Shown here: piece after piece, positions 43,136 through 52,643 of the stretch
Layout of the letters: each line of letters begins with the position of its first letter
How positions within the stretch are numbered: position 1 is the first letter of the stretch
Assembly: GCA_963771435.1 (NCBI GenBank)
Contig: CAVYTF010000026.1
Span: forward strand, 22,926-86,925
Direction: 5' to 3'
DNA from: CAVYTF01 sp963771435
Lineage (GTDB): Bacteria; Bacteroidota; Bacteroidia; Chitinophagales; Chitinophagaceae
Length of the DNA stretch: 64,000 nt
The notes under the pieces: model-generated
The model's input: only the letters and a program-made list of their open reading frames with translations
What the model was told of the DNA's origin: nothing
Databases searched by the model: none
Program-made: the position numbers and the translations under genes

Positions 43136-44371
43136 ATGGCGCTAAACATAGTCTGGACAGCATTTTTCATCATTGCTTTTGTCATTGCTTTCATCAAATT
43201 CCTGTTTGTGCCGGGCAACACGGACATTTTTAAAATACTGGCCGACGGAATTTTTGATTCAGCAAAGACTTCTGTAACCGAAGTGGCATTTCCACTTGCA
43301 GGAACGATGATATTTTTTCTTGGGCTTATGAATATTGCGGAGAAAGCGGGCGGAATACGATGGCTTTCGCGGCTTTTAAATCCCTTGATGAAACGTTTGT
43401 TCCCTGAAGTGCCCCAAGGCCATCCGGCCATGGGCGAAATGGTAATGAACTTCAGCGCAAACATGCTGGGGCTGGACAATGCCGCCACTCCTTTCGGCCT
43501 CAAAGCCATGCAGAGCCTGCAATCCATCAACCCAACAAAAGAAACGGCGAGCAATGCGCAGATCATGTTCCTCGTGTTGCAAACAAGCGGGCTCACGCTG
43601 ATACCCTTATCCATTATTGCTTACAGGATCGCTGCGGGTTCCACCGATGCAACCAGCGTTTTCATCCCCTGCGTGGCAGCAACGGTGTGTACCACGCTTG
43701 CTTCGGTCATTATTGTGAGCTTAAAACAAAGAATCAAATGGGATCTCACACTTGTACTTTGGTTGTTTGGTTTATCCCTTGCAATTGCGGCCTTATTGTT
43801 CTTTGTGGGGACTCTTGCTGCAGCACAGAAATCTGTTTTTACCTCAGTTTCGGGCAACCTGATCTTATTGTTGCTTATTGTGGCAATAATAGTGGGCGGA
43901 GTGTTAAAAAAAGTGTCAGTATTTGATACATTTATTGAAGGTGCAAAGGAAGGTTTTGCCACTATTTTAAAAATATTACCTTACCTCGTAGGCATGTTGG
44001 TGGCCATCAGGGTTTTTCGCGACAGCGGCGCGCTGGCTTACATTACAGACGCCATTGGATACCTCGTAAAAAGCATAGGTTTAAATACTGACTTTGTTCC
44101 TTCACTGCCGGTTGCTATTATGAAACCATTTAGCGGCAGCGGCGCACGCGGATTGATGATCGATTCCATGAAAACTTACGGGCCGGACAGCTTTGTTGGC
44201 AAACTTTCCTGCACTTTCCAGGGCGCATCGGACACCACTTTTTATATTATCGCCTTATATTTTGGAAGTGTGGGTATAAAGAAAGTGCGCTACGCCATCT
44301 GGGCAGGATTAGCCGCTGATATTATCGGGGTTATCTGCGCAATAATTATAGGGTATGTGTTCTTCCATTAG
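43136..44371 (+). CDS. Nucleoside-recognition (Gate) membrane protein, SpmA-SpmB fusion
   Basis: 411 residues, highly hydrophobic. Two Gate domains in tandem: the first has LNPLMKRLFPEVPQGHPA and MNFSANMLGLDNAATPFG, the second FATILKILPYLVGMLVAI and MKPFSGSGARGLMID with TFQGASDTTFYI. The two halves correspond to SpmA and SpmB of Bacillus. Single-chain fusions are usual in Bacteroidota. Transported compound unknown. The ATG at 43136 fits the first helix. Confidence 0.88.
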   Translation: MALNIVWTAFFIIAFVIAFIKFLFVPGNTDIFKILADGIFDSAKTSVTEVAFPLAGTMIFFLGLMNIAEKAGGIRWLSRLLNPLMKRLFPEVPQGHPAMGEMVMNFSANMLGLDNAATPFGLKAMQSLQSINPTKETASNAQIMFLVLQTSGLTLIPLSIIAYRIAAGSTDATSVFIPCVAATVCTTLASVIIVSLKQRIKWDLTLVLWLFGLSLAIAALLFFVGTLAAAQKSVFTSVSGNLILLLLIVAIIVGGVLKKVSVFDTFIEGAKEGFATILKILPYLVGMLVAIRVFRDSGALAYITDAIGYLVKSIGLNTDFVPSLPVAIMKPFSGSGARGLMIDSMKTYGPDSFVGKLSCTFQGASDTTFYIIALYFGSVGIKKVRYAIWAGLAADIIGVICAIIIGYVFFH

Positions 44372-44497
44372 CATAACCTCTCTTCACCAACATTAACAAT
44401 AAATACGGTGAGCAAATGAAATATTTCTTCCTTTATTCTCATTAACTTTAGGTACACAACACACATCATGCAGTCATTTACCTAAAAAATAAATATT

Positions 44498-45628
44498 ATG
44501 GATAGTGATAAAAAAGAGCAGCACAGCAAAAAGCCTGTAGCGAAGCCTGCTAAAGCATTAACTATAGAAACTATAATGGCTGAATTGAAGACTGAGGAAC
44601 GCTATACCAACTATTTTAAAAATTTCCAGCCGGCAAGCGTTAAAACTTTCATTGATTTTTATTCAATGAATAAAGAAAGCTGGACGCTCTTTGGCTATTC
44701 CTGCTTACAGGAGATGGATGCTGAAGACATGCGCTGGATCAATGTGGCGGAAAAGCATCTTAAAATAATACAGCAACAGAAATTGTTTGAAGAGCAATGC
44801 CGCTGGCGCGCGGAGGAGGTAACTTTTGCTGAAGTGCAGATAAGTTTCGATTTTAAAGTGTGGGAACAAAATGTGCTGTACTGCCCTTTTATAGCGCCGG
44901 TAAATGATGATGACATCGCCCTGTACATCCAATACATGCAGCAGGAAGATGTGGCATTTGATATGGAGAGTTTTTATGCATGGCAGGATTATCATGAAAT
45001 AAAAGAGGCATATAATAATTACGAACCGGACGAAAACTATTCTGACTGGTACAGCTTTGCCGCAGCCCAGCGCGGTACTACCGCTCTGATGGAACTGCCT
45101 GATATAAGAGGGGAGAAGGAAGAATATTATACCAACTTATATCTTACAAAAAAGAAAGAAGAAAATGCAGAAAGCACAAAGACAACGGCAGCACCGCCAG
45201 ACGGCCGCCCCGTGCTTGATTACTTTAATGACAAGCAATTGGAAGATGCTGTAAAAACGCTTGAAGACAAAGAAATGCAGCAATACTTTAAGGCATATAC
45301 GCACTGCAACAGGCATAGGGATGTGGAAGAAGAGTTGGTGGAAATAATAAAAGTACTGCTTTCGGCTGATGAGCTTGTGCCGGTGCAGGGGCATACAGAC
45401 ATGAAAGAAGCTTTGCGATGGGCATACCTGCAATATTCTGCAAAAAAGATAGCCGAGTTTCTCCCTTATGTGTTTGATGAATATAAGCTGAGCCAAAGTA
45501 TGGGATTTGGAGCCTCTGCGGACACATTGAGGCAAGTGGCGCAATACCAGTCTATAAGAAAGAAGCATTATCAAAACATCATCAACGGAAGGATACTGAA
45601 TGGCGAACCCGCAGACCTCAACTTTTAA
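44498..45628 (+). CDS. Unknown acidic cytoplasmic protein
   Basis: 376 residues; I do not recognise the family. No signal peptide or membrane helix. The Lys-rich N-terminus (KKEQHSKKPVAKPAK) is followed by an aromatic, acidic, helical domain (about 25-220; SWTLFGYSCLQEMDAEDMRW), a low-complexity linker (ENAESTKTTAAPPDG) and a second helical domain (about 240-376) with KEALRWAYLQYSAKKIAEF. Codon use resembles neighbouring housekeeping genes, so it is very likely a real gene. Stands alone with its own spacers. Confidence 0.75.
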   Translation: MDSDKKEQHSKKPVAKPAKALTIETIMAELKTEERYTNYFKNFQPASVKTFIDFYSMNKESWTLFGYSCLQEMDAEDMRWINVAEKHLKIIQQQKLFEEQCRWRAEEVTFAEVQISFDFKVWEQNVLYCPFIAPVNDDDIALYIQYMQQEDVAFDMESFYAWQDYHEIKEAYNNYEPDENYSDWYSFAAAQRGTTALMELPDIRGEKEEYYTNLYLTKKKEENAESTKTTAAPPDGRPVLDYFNDKQLEDAVKTLEDKEMQQYFKAYTHCNRHRDVEEELVEIIKVLLSADELVPVQGHTDMKEALRWAYLQYSAKKIAEFLPYVFDEYKLSQSMGFGASADTLRQVAQYQSIRKKHYQNIINGRILNGEPADLNF

Positions 45629-45660
45629 TCACCGCCAGGCGTTCCTAAAACACATCCCAC

Positions 45661-45691
45661 AAAAAAAGCGCAACATAGATATGCCGCGCTT
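45661..45691 (-). terminator. Intrinsic terminator for the FN3-like gene
   Basis: On the minus strand AAGCGC pairs with GCGCTT around a 14-base loop, and the 3' arm runs into TTTTTTT (plus-strand A run 45661-45667). It lies 24 bases past the stop of the gene at 45715. The stem is short (6 bp) but GC-rich. Confidence 0.6.
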
Positions 45692-45714
45692 ATTAATTCA
45701 AAAATAAAAACAAG

Positions 45715-46341
45715 TCAAGATACGAACTTTGTTATAATATCGCTGTACACACGGCCGGGATCCGCGCCCGCGCCTGCAACACGAAACGAGTATTGCACAC
45801 CAGCCATTAACCCGCTTATGATGCAGCTTCTTTTTGTGCTTGTTTGCGTGAACCATCCATCCACGCCATTCTCATCAGCGCCGGCAACCATGTACTCAAA
45901 TTCATAGAACGCTTTTTTCGGCACTGTGTTCGTGCTAAGCTTCACGCTTCCGCTGTTAGGGCCTGCGTTTACTGCAAAATTTTCAGGCTTTGCCAGCAAC
46001 CCAACGCGGGCGTGCTTCTTAGTAACATCATAGCCACTCGATAAATTAATTGTTTCATCGCCCCCACCATTGGCTTGTATAAAGACCGCCAAATTGTTCA
46101 GCACCAAAATAAGCGCAGCACGCATCGCGTTTTTATTTGCCGTGTTTTCCTTCGTTCCGTCCTGCGCGGCAACAATGGAAACGCTGAATTCATCAGTTGC
46201 GCCCTGCACTGTTGCTACAGTGGGGGTGGGGTTTGCAAAATTGTTATTGCCATTCATTTTACTTGCAATGTAGTTGCCTTTCAACTCCAGGTTATTATCT
46301 GTGTACTTGGTAAAACCTGTTTTCACTTTTGAGATAGCCAT
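45715..46341 (-). CDS. Fibronectin type III-like protein of Bacteroidota, unknown function
   Basis: 208 residues, no signal peptide. Residues 1 to about 110 are helical (ANKNAMRAALILVLNNLAVFIQAN). The C-terminal ~85 residues form an FN3-like beta domain (PKKAFYEFEYMVAGADENG, then SGLMAGVQYSFRVAGAGADP). From memory, Bacteroidota genomes carry related proteins starting MAVSKVKTGF with a similar tail. An upstream palindrome (46365-46380) may be regulatory. Secretion or partner unknown. Like the frameshifted gene at 28848, it stands next to a 21-base array. Confidence 0.75.
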   Translation of the reverse strand: MAISKVKTGFTKYTDNNLELKGNYIASKMNGNNNFANPTPTVATVQGATDEFSVSIVAAQDGTKENTANKNAMRAALILVLNNLAVFIQANGGGDETINLSSGYDVTKKHARVGLLAKPENFAVNAGPNSGSVKLSTNTVPKKAFYEFEYMVAGADENGVDGWFTQTSTKRSCIISGLMAGVQYSFRVAGAGADPGRVYSDIITKFVS

Positions 46342-46364
46342 GTGTAATGTTTTTTATTTTTATG

Positions 46365-46380
46365 GGAACAATTCTGTTCC
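46365..46380. promoter_or_regulatory. Palindrome upstream of the FN3-like gene
   Basis: GGAACA-ATTC-TGTTCC is a perfect 6+6 palindrome 23 bases before the start of the gene at 46341. Its size and position suit an operator or an mRNA hairpin near the start. No direct support beyond symmetry. Confidence 0.35.
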
Positions 46381-46475
46381 TGCTATAATAGTCGCAGAAA
46401 CGATAACAGTAGTAACAAAAAATCCAATAATTTTTAAAAAATATTTTTGAAAATAGATGGGTGATGAGCTAAAAC

Positions 46476-46643
46476 CTTATGGAAATGGAGCAAAGTCATA
46501 AGGAAATGGCGCAAAATCTTATGGAAACGGAGTAAAGCCTTATGGAAACGAGGCGAAGTCTTATGAAGATGGATCAAAGTCATAAAGAAACGCAGCAAAG
46601 TCTTATGGAAATGGAACAAAGTCATAAAGAAATGGCCCATTTC
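46476..46643. repeat. Array E: eight 21-base repeats
   Basis: Exactly eight contiguous 21-base units. Each opens with CTTATG (units 1, 3, 4, 5, 7) or CATAAG/CATAAA (units 2, 6, 8) and continues GAAATGGAGCAAAGT-like. CTTATG and CATAAG are reverse complements, so the 6-base module flips while the rest of the unit does not. A partial ninth unit follows. The array lies between the 3' end of the DUF5916 gene and the promoter side of the FN3-like gene, both on minus. Confidence 0.9.
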
Positions 46644-46738
46644 CTTATGACTTATGGGCTAATTTAAATAAAATAAAACTTAGTAGAGCTGATAAGCAGG
46701 CGCAGGATGACGAAAACGATAGTATATCCTATTTCGCA

Positions 46739-49213
46739 TTAAGATCCGGAACGGTGTTTTTTAAACTTTAGATAATCCAGGAAATAAATGACCTTGATGG
46801 AGAAATTATTGTTTTGCGCAGCGGCAAAAGTGTTGCCGGCATTTTTTATATAAGTGGGGGTTACTAAAGCATCATCTGTGGCAATGGCGTTTTTCCAGCC
46901 TACATTTAAGAAACTCCCTGGCGCAAATTCCCATGTGTAAAGCATGTCAATATTAAAATAATTCACATCATCATTGTCAAAGACCAAAGGCGTTGTAGCT
47001 AAAGTGCCATCAGGATTTAAGGTGTAGAATTGTTTGTAATCAACCTTGCTCCAGTAATGGCGCGCCCTGAAAGTGAGTCCCATTTTATTGTTGAAATTGT
47101 ATTTGACGCTTATAATGTTTTCAAGTGTAATGCGGTTCCTGTTTCCAAAGAATATATCCTGGTTTCCTGTTATGGCATCGGAACTGTCATAAGCAAAGCC
47201 AACATTATTGTAGTTCGGCGTGAAATTATTATTTAATAAGATAGTTAGTTTTTTATTGAATCGGAATTGATTGGTGAGCATCAACTGGTAATTATCACCA
47301 TTGAATTTATTTATGTGGGAGTAATAAAATTCGATACCGGCATAATACTTTTTCGCATTGTTGGAATAGATCCAAAAGCCACCGCCTTCGTCAGAAGGCC
47401 TTTGAAAAACCAATCCTTCCACTCGTGGTTCATAGAAATCATTAGAAGGGCCATCTCCATAAACTATGATTCCCCCATTCCATAGGTTTTTTAACTGCCC
47501 GTTTATATTACTGTTGAAATAAAAACTTTGGTAATCGCCCTGGTTAAACCTGTTAGAATAGGTAGCATTAAAATTAAGATATAAATTATTGTAGAATGAC
47601 TTCGGGACTATCCATTTATAACCTATCCAGGCATCGTTGTTTAAATAATTGCTGTTGGTAGCATAGCCGAAATCATTTTGTTGATACGTGCTATCGGCAG
47701 CTTCCTCAGAGAGTTGAAAGTTAAGCCTGCCGCCTTGTTTAACAAAAGCAAAAGCGTATTCGGTGCCAAACATGGAGTTTTTGCTTGTGCTGTCGGGGTT
47801 ATAACCGTATAGTTGGCTTTCGGCTATTTTACCATTAAAATTCCAAACATTCTTTTTATCATAGAAATCCCAAAGTGCGCCTGTAACGTTTGCATCATAA
47901 TCGCTGCCACTGCGCCACACGCTTGTGTTTACAAATGAAACACTGGAATTATTTTTGAGGCTTTTGTCGATCACCACCATATTATAATCAGTGAGAGGGC
48001 TGGTTTGTATTTGTCTTGTTGCCTTAGTTAAGGTGTCTTGCACAGTGGCATATTGTGCGTCAGTTACCGCATTCAGGACTCCAACCCCCCAGCCGTCTGA
48101 AGTGCGTCCGCTTATTTTAGCAGCGCTGATAAGCCTTGTTGTGGCGGGGTCGTTAGCAACAATCTCATTTGCATTCAGGTCATTGTAAACATCATAATAA
48201 TGCAAAGGTGTGCCACCTATCCTGCGGCTGTAAAAGAAATTCCCTTTGCTGAACAGATCTGTTCCTTCTGTGAAAAAAGTACGTTGCTCAGGATATTTTA
48301 TTGCAAAGGGGGTAAGATTCAGCACATCATTATCGCTTTGCACTTGGCCGAAATCTGGCAATAAAGTAAGGTCAAGGGTTAATGATTGATTGATGCCAAA
48401 TTTTAGATCATCTATCCCTGCATAAAGAGTATTTGTCCAGTTTTTTACTCCCGCTTGGTCATAAGGATAATGATTGGCATAATCCGAGAAGAAAGGTGAA
48501 ATGGAAAGGCGCACAGGAGGTTTTACATTTGTTATATCAGTTAATAAGCCCGCCTGCGCAAACAAAGTGCCGCCTATATTTGGATTAAAAGGGTTCCACA
48601 TCATGCGGATCCCTGCTTTACTCCTTCTGCGTATAACTTGGAAGCCCCATGTTTGAACATCCTTTTTTGTGAACCGGATAGCTGAATAAGGAATCTTCAT
48701 TTCAAACGTCCAGCCGCCTTTTACAATTTTTGCCTCTGACTTATATACACTGTTCCAACTGCCGTCTTCACCGGCGTTGGAATATTTGGCGTCAAACTGT
48801 TCGCCAAGCGGCGTAACATAATACCCAAAGCCATTTATTTTGTCATTATAAGTGTCAAACAAAACGCCTGCAAAGTCATTTACGCCAACCACATCCCTGC
48901 CCACAAGTTCTTTTGAAATACTGTCTGAAGAGGCTTCATGGCAGAAGCCGGCTACATAGATTGCTTCATCATCATACAGTAAATAAACTTCGGTCCTGCT
49001 ATTTTTATTTTCGGCTTTGCCAAAATCCGGTTGCCATTCCACAAAATCTGTTGCATGGGCTGCAGTTTTCCATGCTGAATCAGAAATGTCGCCGTCAATG
49101 ATTATTTTTTGATTGGTTCTAACCGCTTTTAACTCTCTGTGCACGGCAGGAGCTGTCTGTGAAAATGAATAACAGGAAAGTAAAACAAAAACAGCAGTAA
49201 GGACTTTTTTCAT
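46739..49213 (-). CDS. DUF5916 outer-membrane beta-barrel protein with CBM9-like domain
   Basis: 824 residues from the ATG at 49213, which gives a clean signal peptide (KKVLTAVFVLLSCYSFSQT); an in-frame Met 11 codons earlier would spoil it. Residues about 30-230 form a carbohydrate-binding family 9-like domain (IIIDGDISDSAWKTA, EVYLLYDDEAIYVAGF). The rest is a barrel rich in alternating aromatic strands and typical of DUF5916 (RSKAGIRMMWNPFNPNIGG, YPEQRTFFTEGTDLFS). Exported to the outer membrane; transport or binding role unknown. No TonB box seen. Confidence 0.87.
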   Translation of the reverse strand: MKKVLTAVFVLLSCYSFSQTAPAVHRELKAVRTNQKIIIDGDISDSAWKTAAHATDFVEWQPDFGKAENKNSRTEVYLLYDDEAIYVAGFCHEASSDSISKELVGRDVVGVNDFAGVLFDTYNDKINGFGYYVTPLGEQFDAKYSNAGEDGSWNSVYKSEAKIVKGGWTFEMKIPYSAIRFTKKDVQTWGFQVIRRRSKAGIRMMWNPFNPNIGGTLFAQAGLLTDITNVKPPVRLSISPFFSDYANHYPYDQAGVKNWTNTLYAGIDDLKFGINQSLTLDLTLLPDFGQVQSDNDVLNLTPFAIKYPEQRTFFTEGTDLFSKGNFFYSRRIGGTPLHYYDVYNDLNANEIVANDPATTRLISAAKISGRTSDGWGVGVLNAVTDAQYATVQDTLTKATRQIQTSPLTDYNMVVIDKSLKNNSSVSFVNTSVWRSGSDYDANVTGALWDFYDKKNVWNFNGKIAESQLYGYNPDSTSKNSMFGTEYAFAFVKQGGRLNFQLSEEAADSTYQQNDFGYATNSNYLNNDAWIGYKWIVPKSFYNNLYLNFNATYSNRFNQGDYQSFYFNSNINGQLKNLWNGGIIVYGDGPSNDFYEPRVEGLVFQRPSDEGGGFWIYSNNAKKYYAGIEFYYSHINKFNGDNYQLMLTNQFRFNKKLTILLNNNFTPNYNNVGFAYDSSDAITGNQDIFFGNRNRITLENIISVKYNFNNKMGLTFRARHYWSKVDYKQFYTLNPDGTLATTPLVFDNDDVNYFNIDMLYTWEFAPGSFLNVGWKNAIATDDALVTPTYIKNAGNTFAAAQNNNFSIKVIYFLDYLKFKKHRSGS

Positions 49214-49366
49214 TAACACAGGGTTTATTATTGGCAGATACTGCAATAAAACGCATGTAATTTAAAAAATGTTACTGCTATGAATTGTTAAAACGAATGT
49301 ATGTGATGAGTGGAAATTTTAAAGGAAAAGTGGTTTGTGAATTAGGAGTTGTATGACCGGGCAAAC

Positions 49367-49396
49367 AAAAAAGGCTGCGTTTCGAAGCCTTTTTTT
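49367..49396 (-). terminator. Intrinsic terminator, possibly bidirectional
   Basis: AAAAAAGGCT and AGCCTTTTTT flank a nine-base loop, giving a 10-bp stem with A and T runs on the two sides. On the minus strand it lies 36 bases past the stop of the gene at 49432, so it should end that transcript. The symmetry would also stop rightward transcription. Confidence 0.75.
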
Positions 49397-49431
49397 AATA
49401 TTATAAACACGGAAATTCTTTGTAGGGAAAG

Positions 49432-49878
49432 TTATACCACTTCCAATTTTGCTCTTTGCTTCGTTGGTTTCGCTTTAGGCAGAGCTTCTTTGTCAGCCTT
49501 TTGAAAGAGCATTGCCGTCCAAACATGGTCAAGGGCCTCCTGGATCACCCCCGCATATCCATTTTCACTCAAAATACGCCAACTGCAATCCCTGTTAAGA
49601 TCGCTGACAATCTTGCTTGCAGTTTTTGGGTAAGCTATCCAAAGCTTGCTTTCGTCATGCAAGGCAGGAAAAACTTCACTCAGGATATTGCACATTTGAC
49701 TTTGGCTGATGGCGAACACCAATGCAAAATCTATCTTTTTGATACGCAGCAGCGGCGTAACATTCTTAGAATAGGAAAGCTTTATGAACTGCTTTTCAAT
49801 AGTAGAAGGAACTCCCTGTATCAACAGGTTTCTTTCATCTTTCAACTGCAACTTTTCAAACAAACTGGGTAGCGGCAT
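49432..49878 (-). CDS. DUF3052-like small protein
   Basis: 148 residues. Contains LWIAYPKTASKIVSDLNRDCSW followed by VIQEALDHVWTAMLFQ, which resembles the DUF3052 pattern (YPKxxS...D..R..GW... W.A.RF). No membrane segment. The Lys-rich tail (KAKPTKQRAKLEVV) may bind nucleic acid or be disordered. An opposite-strand reading frame over most of the gene has no recognisable content and was not called. Function unknown. Confidence 0.7.
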   Translation of the reverse strand: MPLPSLFEKLQLKDERNLLIQGVPSTIEKQFIKLSYSKNVTPLLRIKKIDFALVFAISQSQMCNILSEVFPALHDESKLWIAYPKTASKIVSDLNRDCSWRILSENGYAGVIQEALDHVWTAMLFQKADKEALPKAKPTKQRAKLEVV

Positions 49879-49966
49879 CCAAAGAAATTGAGGTTATGGA
49901 AAAATGTGATTTGCAAAGTTAAATAAATAACCAATACTGATTTAAAAAGAAAGCTAATTTTAAGGA

Positions 49967-51238
49967 CTATTTGAACTTTGCTTCTTTCAAGATAAATATC
50001 CGCAACAGGTTTAGGGCATTTGTTGCAGTTAATTCAATGTTCCTTTTCCGGTCAAAACGGAAATACATTTTTTTTACTTCTGCGCGTTCCTGGTTTGCAA
50101 CAACTATCCAAACAGTACCAACAGGTTTCTCAGCAGAGCCGCCGTCAGGGCCCATAATGCCGGAAACAGCAATAGCATAATTCGCATTTATTTTCTCCAA
50201 AACATTTTTAGCCATTGCTCTCACTGTTTCTTCGCTTACCGCGCCATGTTTATTTATGATATCCTGATCAACCGACAATAAGTTTTCTTTAACGTCATTG
50301 GCATAGCTAACAATGCCTCCCATATAATAGGTAGAGGCTCCCGGAAAGGAAGTAAGCAGGTGCGCAATATAACCACCCGTACAGCTTTCGGCAGTTGCAA
50401 CGGTTTTATTATTTTCTTTTAGCAACCTGCCTGTCAAAGCTTCTAAAGCAATATCTTCATCAACCACTAAATATTCCTGGACCAGCCTTTTAAGCTCATT
50501 AAATTGTATATCCAGTTCTTTTTCTACTTCATCCTTATTGTCGCCGTTTGTCGTCAGGCGCAGCCTTACCATACCATAATTCGGTAAATAAGCAAGCTTT
50601 ATATTTGGTGGAAGGCTGTTTTCCCAATTCTTTATCAGTTCTGCCAAAAAAGATTCGCCGATACCTGCCACAAGTAAAGTTCTGTGAACAATATGCGGCA
50701 TATTAAACCTTTGCTGCAGGAGCGTGAGCACATTATCGCTCATCATACCTTTCATTTCGTGGGGAACTCCGGGCATGCTAACAAATATTTTCCCTTCTTT
50801 TTCAAACCACATACCCGGCGCAGTTCCTCTTCTGTTTTGAATAACGGTGCAAACATCCGGCACTTCAGCCTGCTTTAAATTATTTTCAAGCATCGGGAGC
50901 TTCAGTATGGTTTCAAAAATGTTCTTCACATTAGCAAGCGCAGACTCGTCCACAACCATTTTGCCGCCAAAGTATTCGCAAAGCAGGGGCTTTGTTATAT
51001 CATCCTTAGTAGGCCCAAGCCCCCCGGTAATAAGAATAATGTTGGAGCGTTTCCCTTCTTCATCAAGCGCCTTGATAATATCATCTTTTACATCGCCAAC
51101 CGCTACCCTGTATTGAACCCAAACGCCTATCTTGTTCAGTTCCTGCGCCATCCAGCCGCTGTTTGTGTCAACAACTTGCCCAATTAAAAGTTCATCACCA
51201 ATAGTTATAATAGATGCTGTTATTTTCTCCATAGTCAT
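49967..51238 (-). CDS. cinA: CinA-family protein (nicotinamide-nucleotide amidase-like)
   Basis: 423 residues. N-terminal MoCF/COG1058 domain: IITIGDELLIGQVVDTNSGW and GGLGPTKDDITK. C-terminal deamidase domain: ATAESCTGGYIAHLLTSFPG, SYANDVK and VSGIMGPDGGSAEKPVGTVW. Recycles nicotinamide mononucleotide by deamidating it in NAD salvage; the COG1058 domain has ADP-ribose pyrophosphatase activity in homologues. It is coupled to the thioesterase gene (TAATG), where a second Met three codons in is an equal start candidate. Confidence 0.93.
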   Translation of the reverse strand: MTMEKITASIITIGDELLIGQVVDTNSGWMAQELNKIGVWVQYRVAVGDVKDDIIKALDEEGKRSNIILITGGLGPTKDDITKPLLCEYFGGKMVVDESALANVKNIFETILKLPMLENNLKQAEVPDVCTVIQNRRGTAPGMWFEKEGKIFVSMPGVPHEMKGMMSDNVLTLLQQRFNMPHIVHRTLLVAGIGESFLAELIKNWENSLPPNIKLAYLPNYGMVRLRLTTNGDNKDEVEKELDIQFNELKRLVQEYLVVDEDIALEALTGRLLKENNKTVATAESCTGGYIAHLLTSFPGASTYYMGGIVSYANDVKENLLSVDQDIINKHGAVSEETVRAMAKNVLEKINANYAIAVSGIMGPDGGSAEKPVGTVWIVVANQERAEVKKMYFRFDRKRNIELTATNALNLLRIFILKEAKFK

Positions 51239-51657
51239 TATTTCACACCATCAAAATAAAACGCTAGTCTTTCTTTCAACGCCTCAGGCATACACGTCTT
51301 CTGCCTTGTTTTTTCATCCAGGAAATAAAGTATCACTCTCCCGGATGTAAGAAGTTTTCCCTCTTCATTATACACTTCCTGGAAAAACTCTACCTTATGA
51401 TCCTTTGGCAATTCCCTTACAATTGTCTTCACTGTAAGTAGGTCGTCATACGTTGCCGGCCTCAGGTATCTTATGTGGAGTTCCACTACAGGCATTATCA
51501 CACCTTGCGCTTCCATGTCTTTGTAGGAGAGGCCCAACTGCCTGATACTTTCCACACGGCCCACTTCAAAGTATTGCGCATAATTGCCATAATAAACAAA
51601 GTTCATCTGGTCTGTTTCTGCGTACCTAACGCGGATTTGTGTTGTTGATTCGTACAT
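51238..51657 (-). CDS. YbgC-type hotdog acyl-CoA thioesterase
   Basis: 139 residues. The hotdog fold begins with IRVRYAETDQMNFVYYGNYAQYFEVGR, where Asp in the ETDQMNFV segment is the catalytic residue of the 4-hydroxybenzoyl-CoA/YbgC family. LSYKDMEAQGVIMPVVELHIRYLRPA follows. Hydrolyses acyl-CoA thioesters; exact substrate unknown. Stop overlaps the cinA start, so the two share an mRNA. Confidence 0.88.
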   Translation of the reverse strand: MYESTTQIRVRYAETDQMNFVYYGNYAQYFEVGRVESIRQLGLSYKDMEAQGVIMPVVELHIRYLRPATYDDLLTVKTIVRELPKDHKVEFFQEVYNEEGKLLTSGRVILYFLDEKTRQKTCMPEALKERLAFYFDGVK

Positions 51658-51685
51658 AAAGAATTATCATTCATAATTAAAGGCC

Positions 51686-52495
51686 TCATCCGTTAGTAGA
51701 AAACCCGGGATACAGCGTCATGCCTCCATCTACAAAAATAGATGCACCGGTAATATAATCGCTGTCATCACTGGCAAGCCATACGGCGGTCTTACCAATA
51801 TCTTCAGGCTCGCCGATACGTTGATAGGGGATAAGGGTCAACAAGGAATTTAATGCTTCCGGAGTACTCCATGCGCTTCGGTTGATAGGCGTTTGGATAG
51901 CCCCTGGGCAGATGCTGTTTACGCGTATCTTTTTTGGCGCAAGTTCCTGCGCAATGCTTTTCATCATCATCATAATACCGCCCTTGCTTGCCGCGTAATT
52001 CACATGGCCTCCCCATGGTATCACCTCGTGCACGCTGCTCATACAGATTATCTTACCTGCCGCTTTTGACCTTTCGGGCACAATACCACGGCGTATAAAC
52101 TCCCGCACAGCCTCACGCGCACAAAGGAACTGCCCCGTAAGGTTCACGTTTATCACAAAATTCCATTGCTCCAAAGTCATGTTCTCAAAGGGGGAATCGC
52201 GCTGCAGGCCTGCATTATTGATAAGTATATCAACAGTGCCAAACTCTTTCACCACATCAGTAAACATCTGTTGCACTTCCGTTTCTTTGCTAACATCACA
52301 CTGGTAAATAATGCCGCTCCCGCCTTCGTTCTTTATGGCTGCAAGAACAGCTTCTGCAGCATCTTTGGTCGCTTCAATTGGATGATTAATAATAACAATA
52401 GCCCCTGCTGCCGCCAATGATTTCGCAACGCCCTCGCCAATGCCGCTGCTTGCCCCCGTGACAATAGCAACTTGATCTTGTAGTTTCTTTTCCAT
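51686..52495 (-). CDS. Glucose 1-dehydrogenase-like SDR
   Basis: 269 residues. Classical SDR: TGASSGIGEGVA (cofactor), NNAGLQRDS, catalytic Ser in CMSSVHEV and YAASKGG (Tyr-Lys), then INRSAWSTPEAL and the IFVDGGMTLYPGF end. The glucose 1-dehydrogenase group (PF13561-like) is the closest description; substrate cannot be set from sequence. First gene of the minus-strand run leading through the thioesterase and cinA, with spacers of 28 bases and an overlap. Confidence 0.86.
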   Translation of the reverse strand: MEKKLQDQVAIVTGASSGIGEGVAKSLAAAGAIVIINHPIEATKDAAEAVLAAIKNEGGSGIIYQCDVSKETEVQQMFTDVVKEFGTVDILINNAGLQRDSPFENMTLEQWNFVINVNLTGQFLCAREAVREFIRRGIVPERSKAAGKIICMSSVHEVIPWGGHVNYAASKGGIMMMMKSIAQELAPKKIRVNSICPGAIQTPINRSAWSTPEALNSLLTLIPYQRIGEPEDIGKTAVWLASDDSDYITGASIFVDGGMTLYPGFSTNG

Positions 52496-52643
52496 AGATA
52501 GTAGATTTTTTTGTAAAAGTAATTAAGTATGGGTTTTGTCTGGAAAGGTGTGTTTCAGTTATGATCTTATAAAAACCAACCTTTTCTGAAGGCCAGGGTT
52601 ATCTGGTATCAGCCTTGGATTATAATAAAATAGGTGGGGCGAT

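Noticed and set aside
45715..46341. FN3-like gene as a secreted adhesin
   Set aside because: No signal peptide or sorting tail is visible, so location was left open.
49456..49872. A 138-codon plus-strand frame opposite the DUF3052-like gene
   Set aside because: No recognisable content; the minus-strand protein matches a family pattern and has a terminator downstream.
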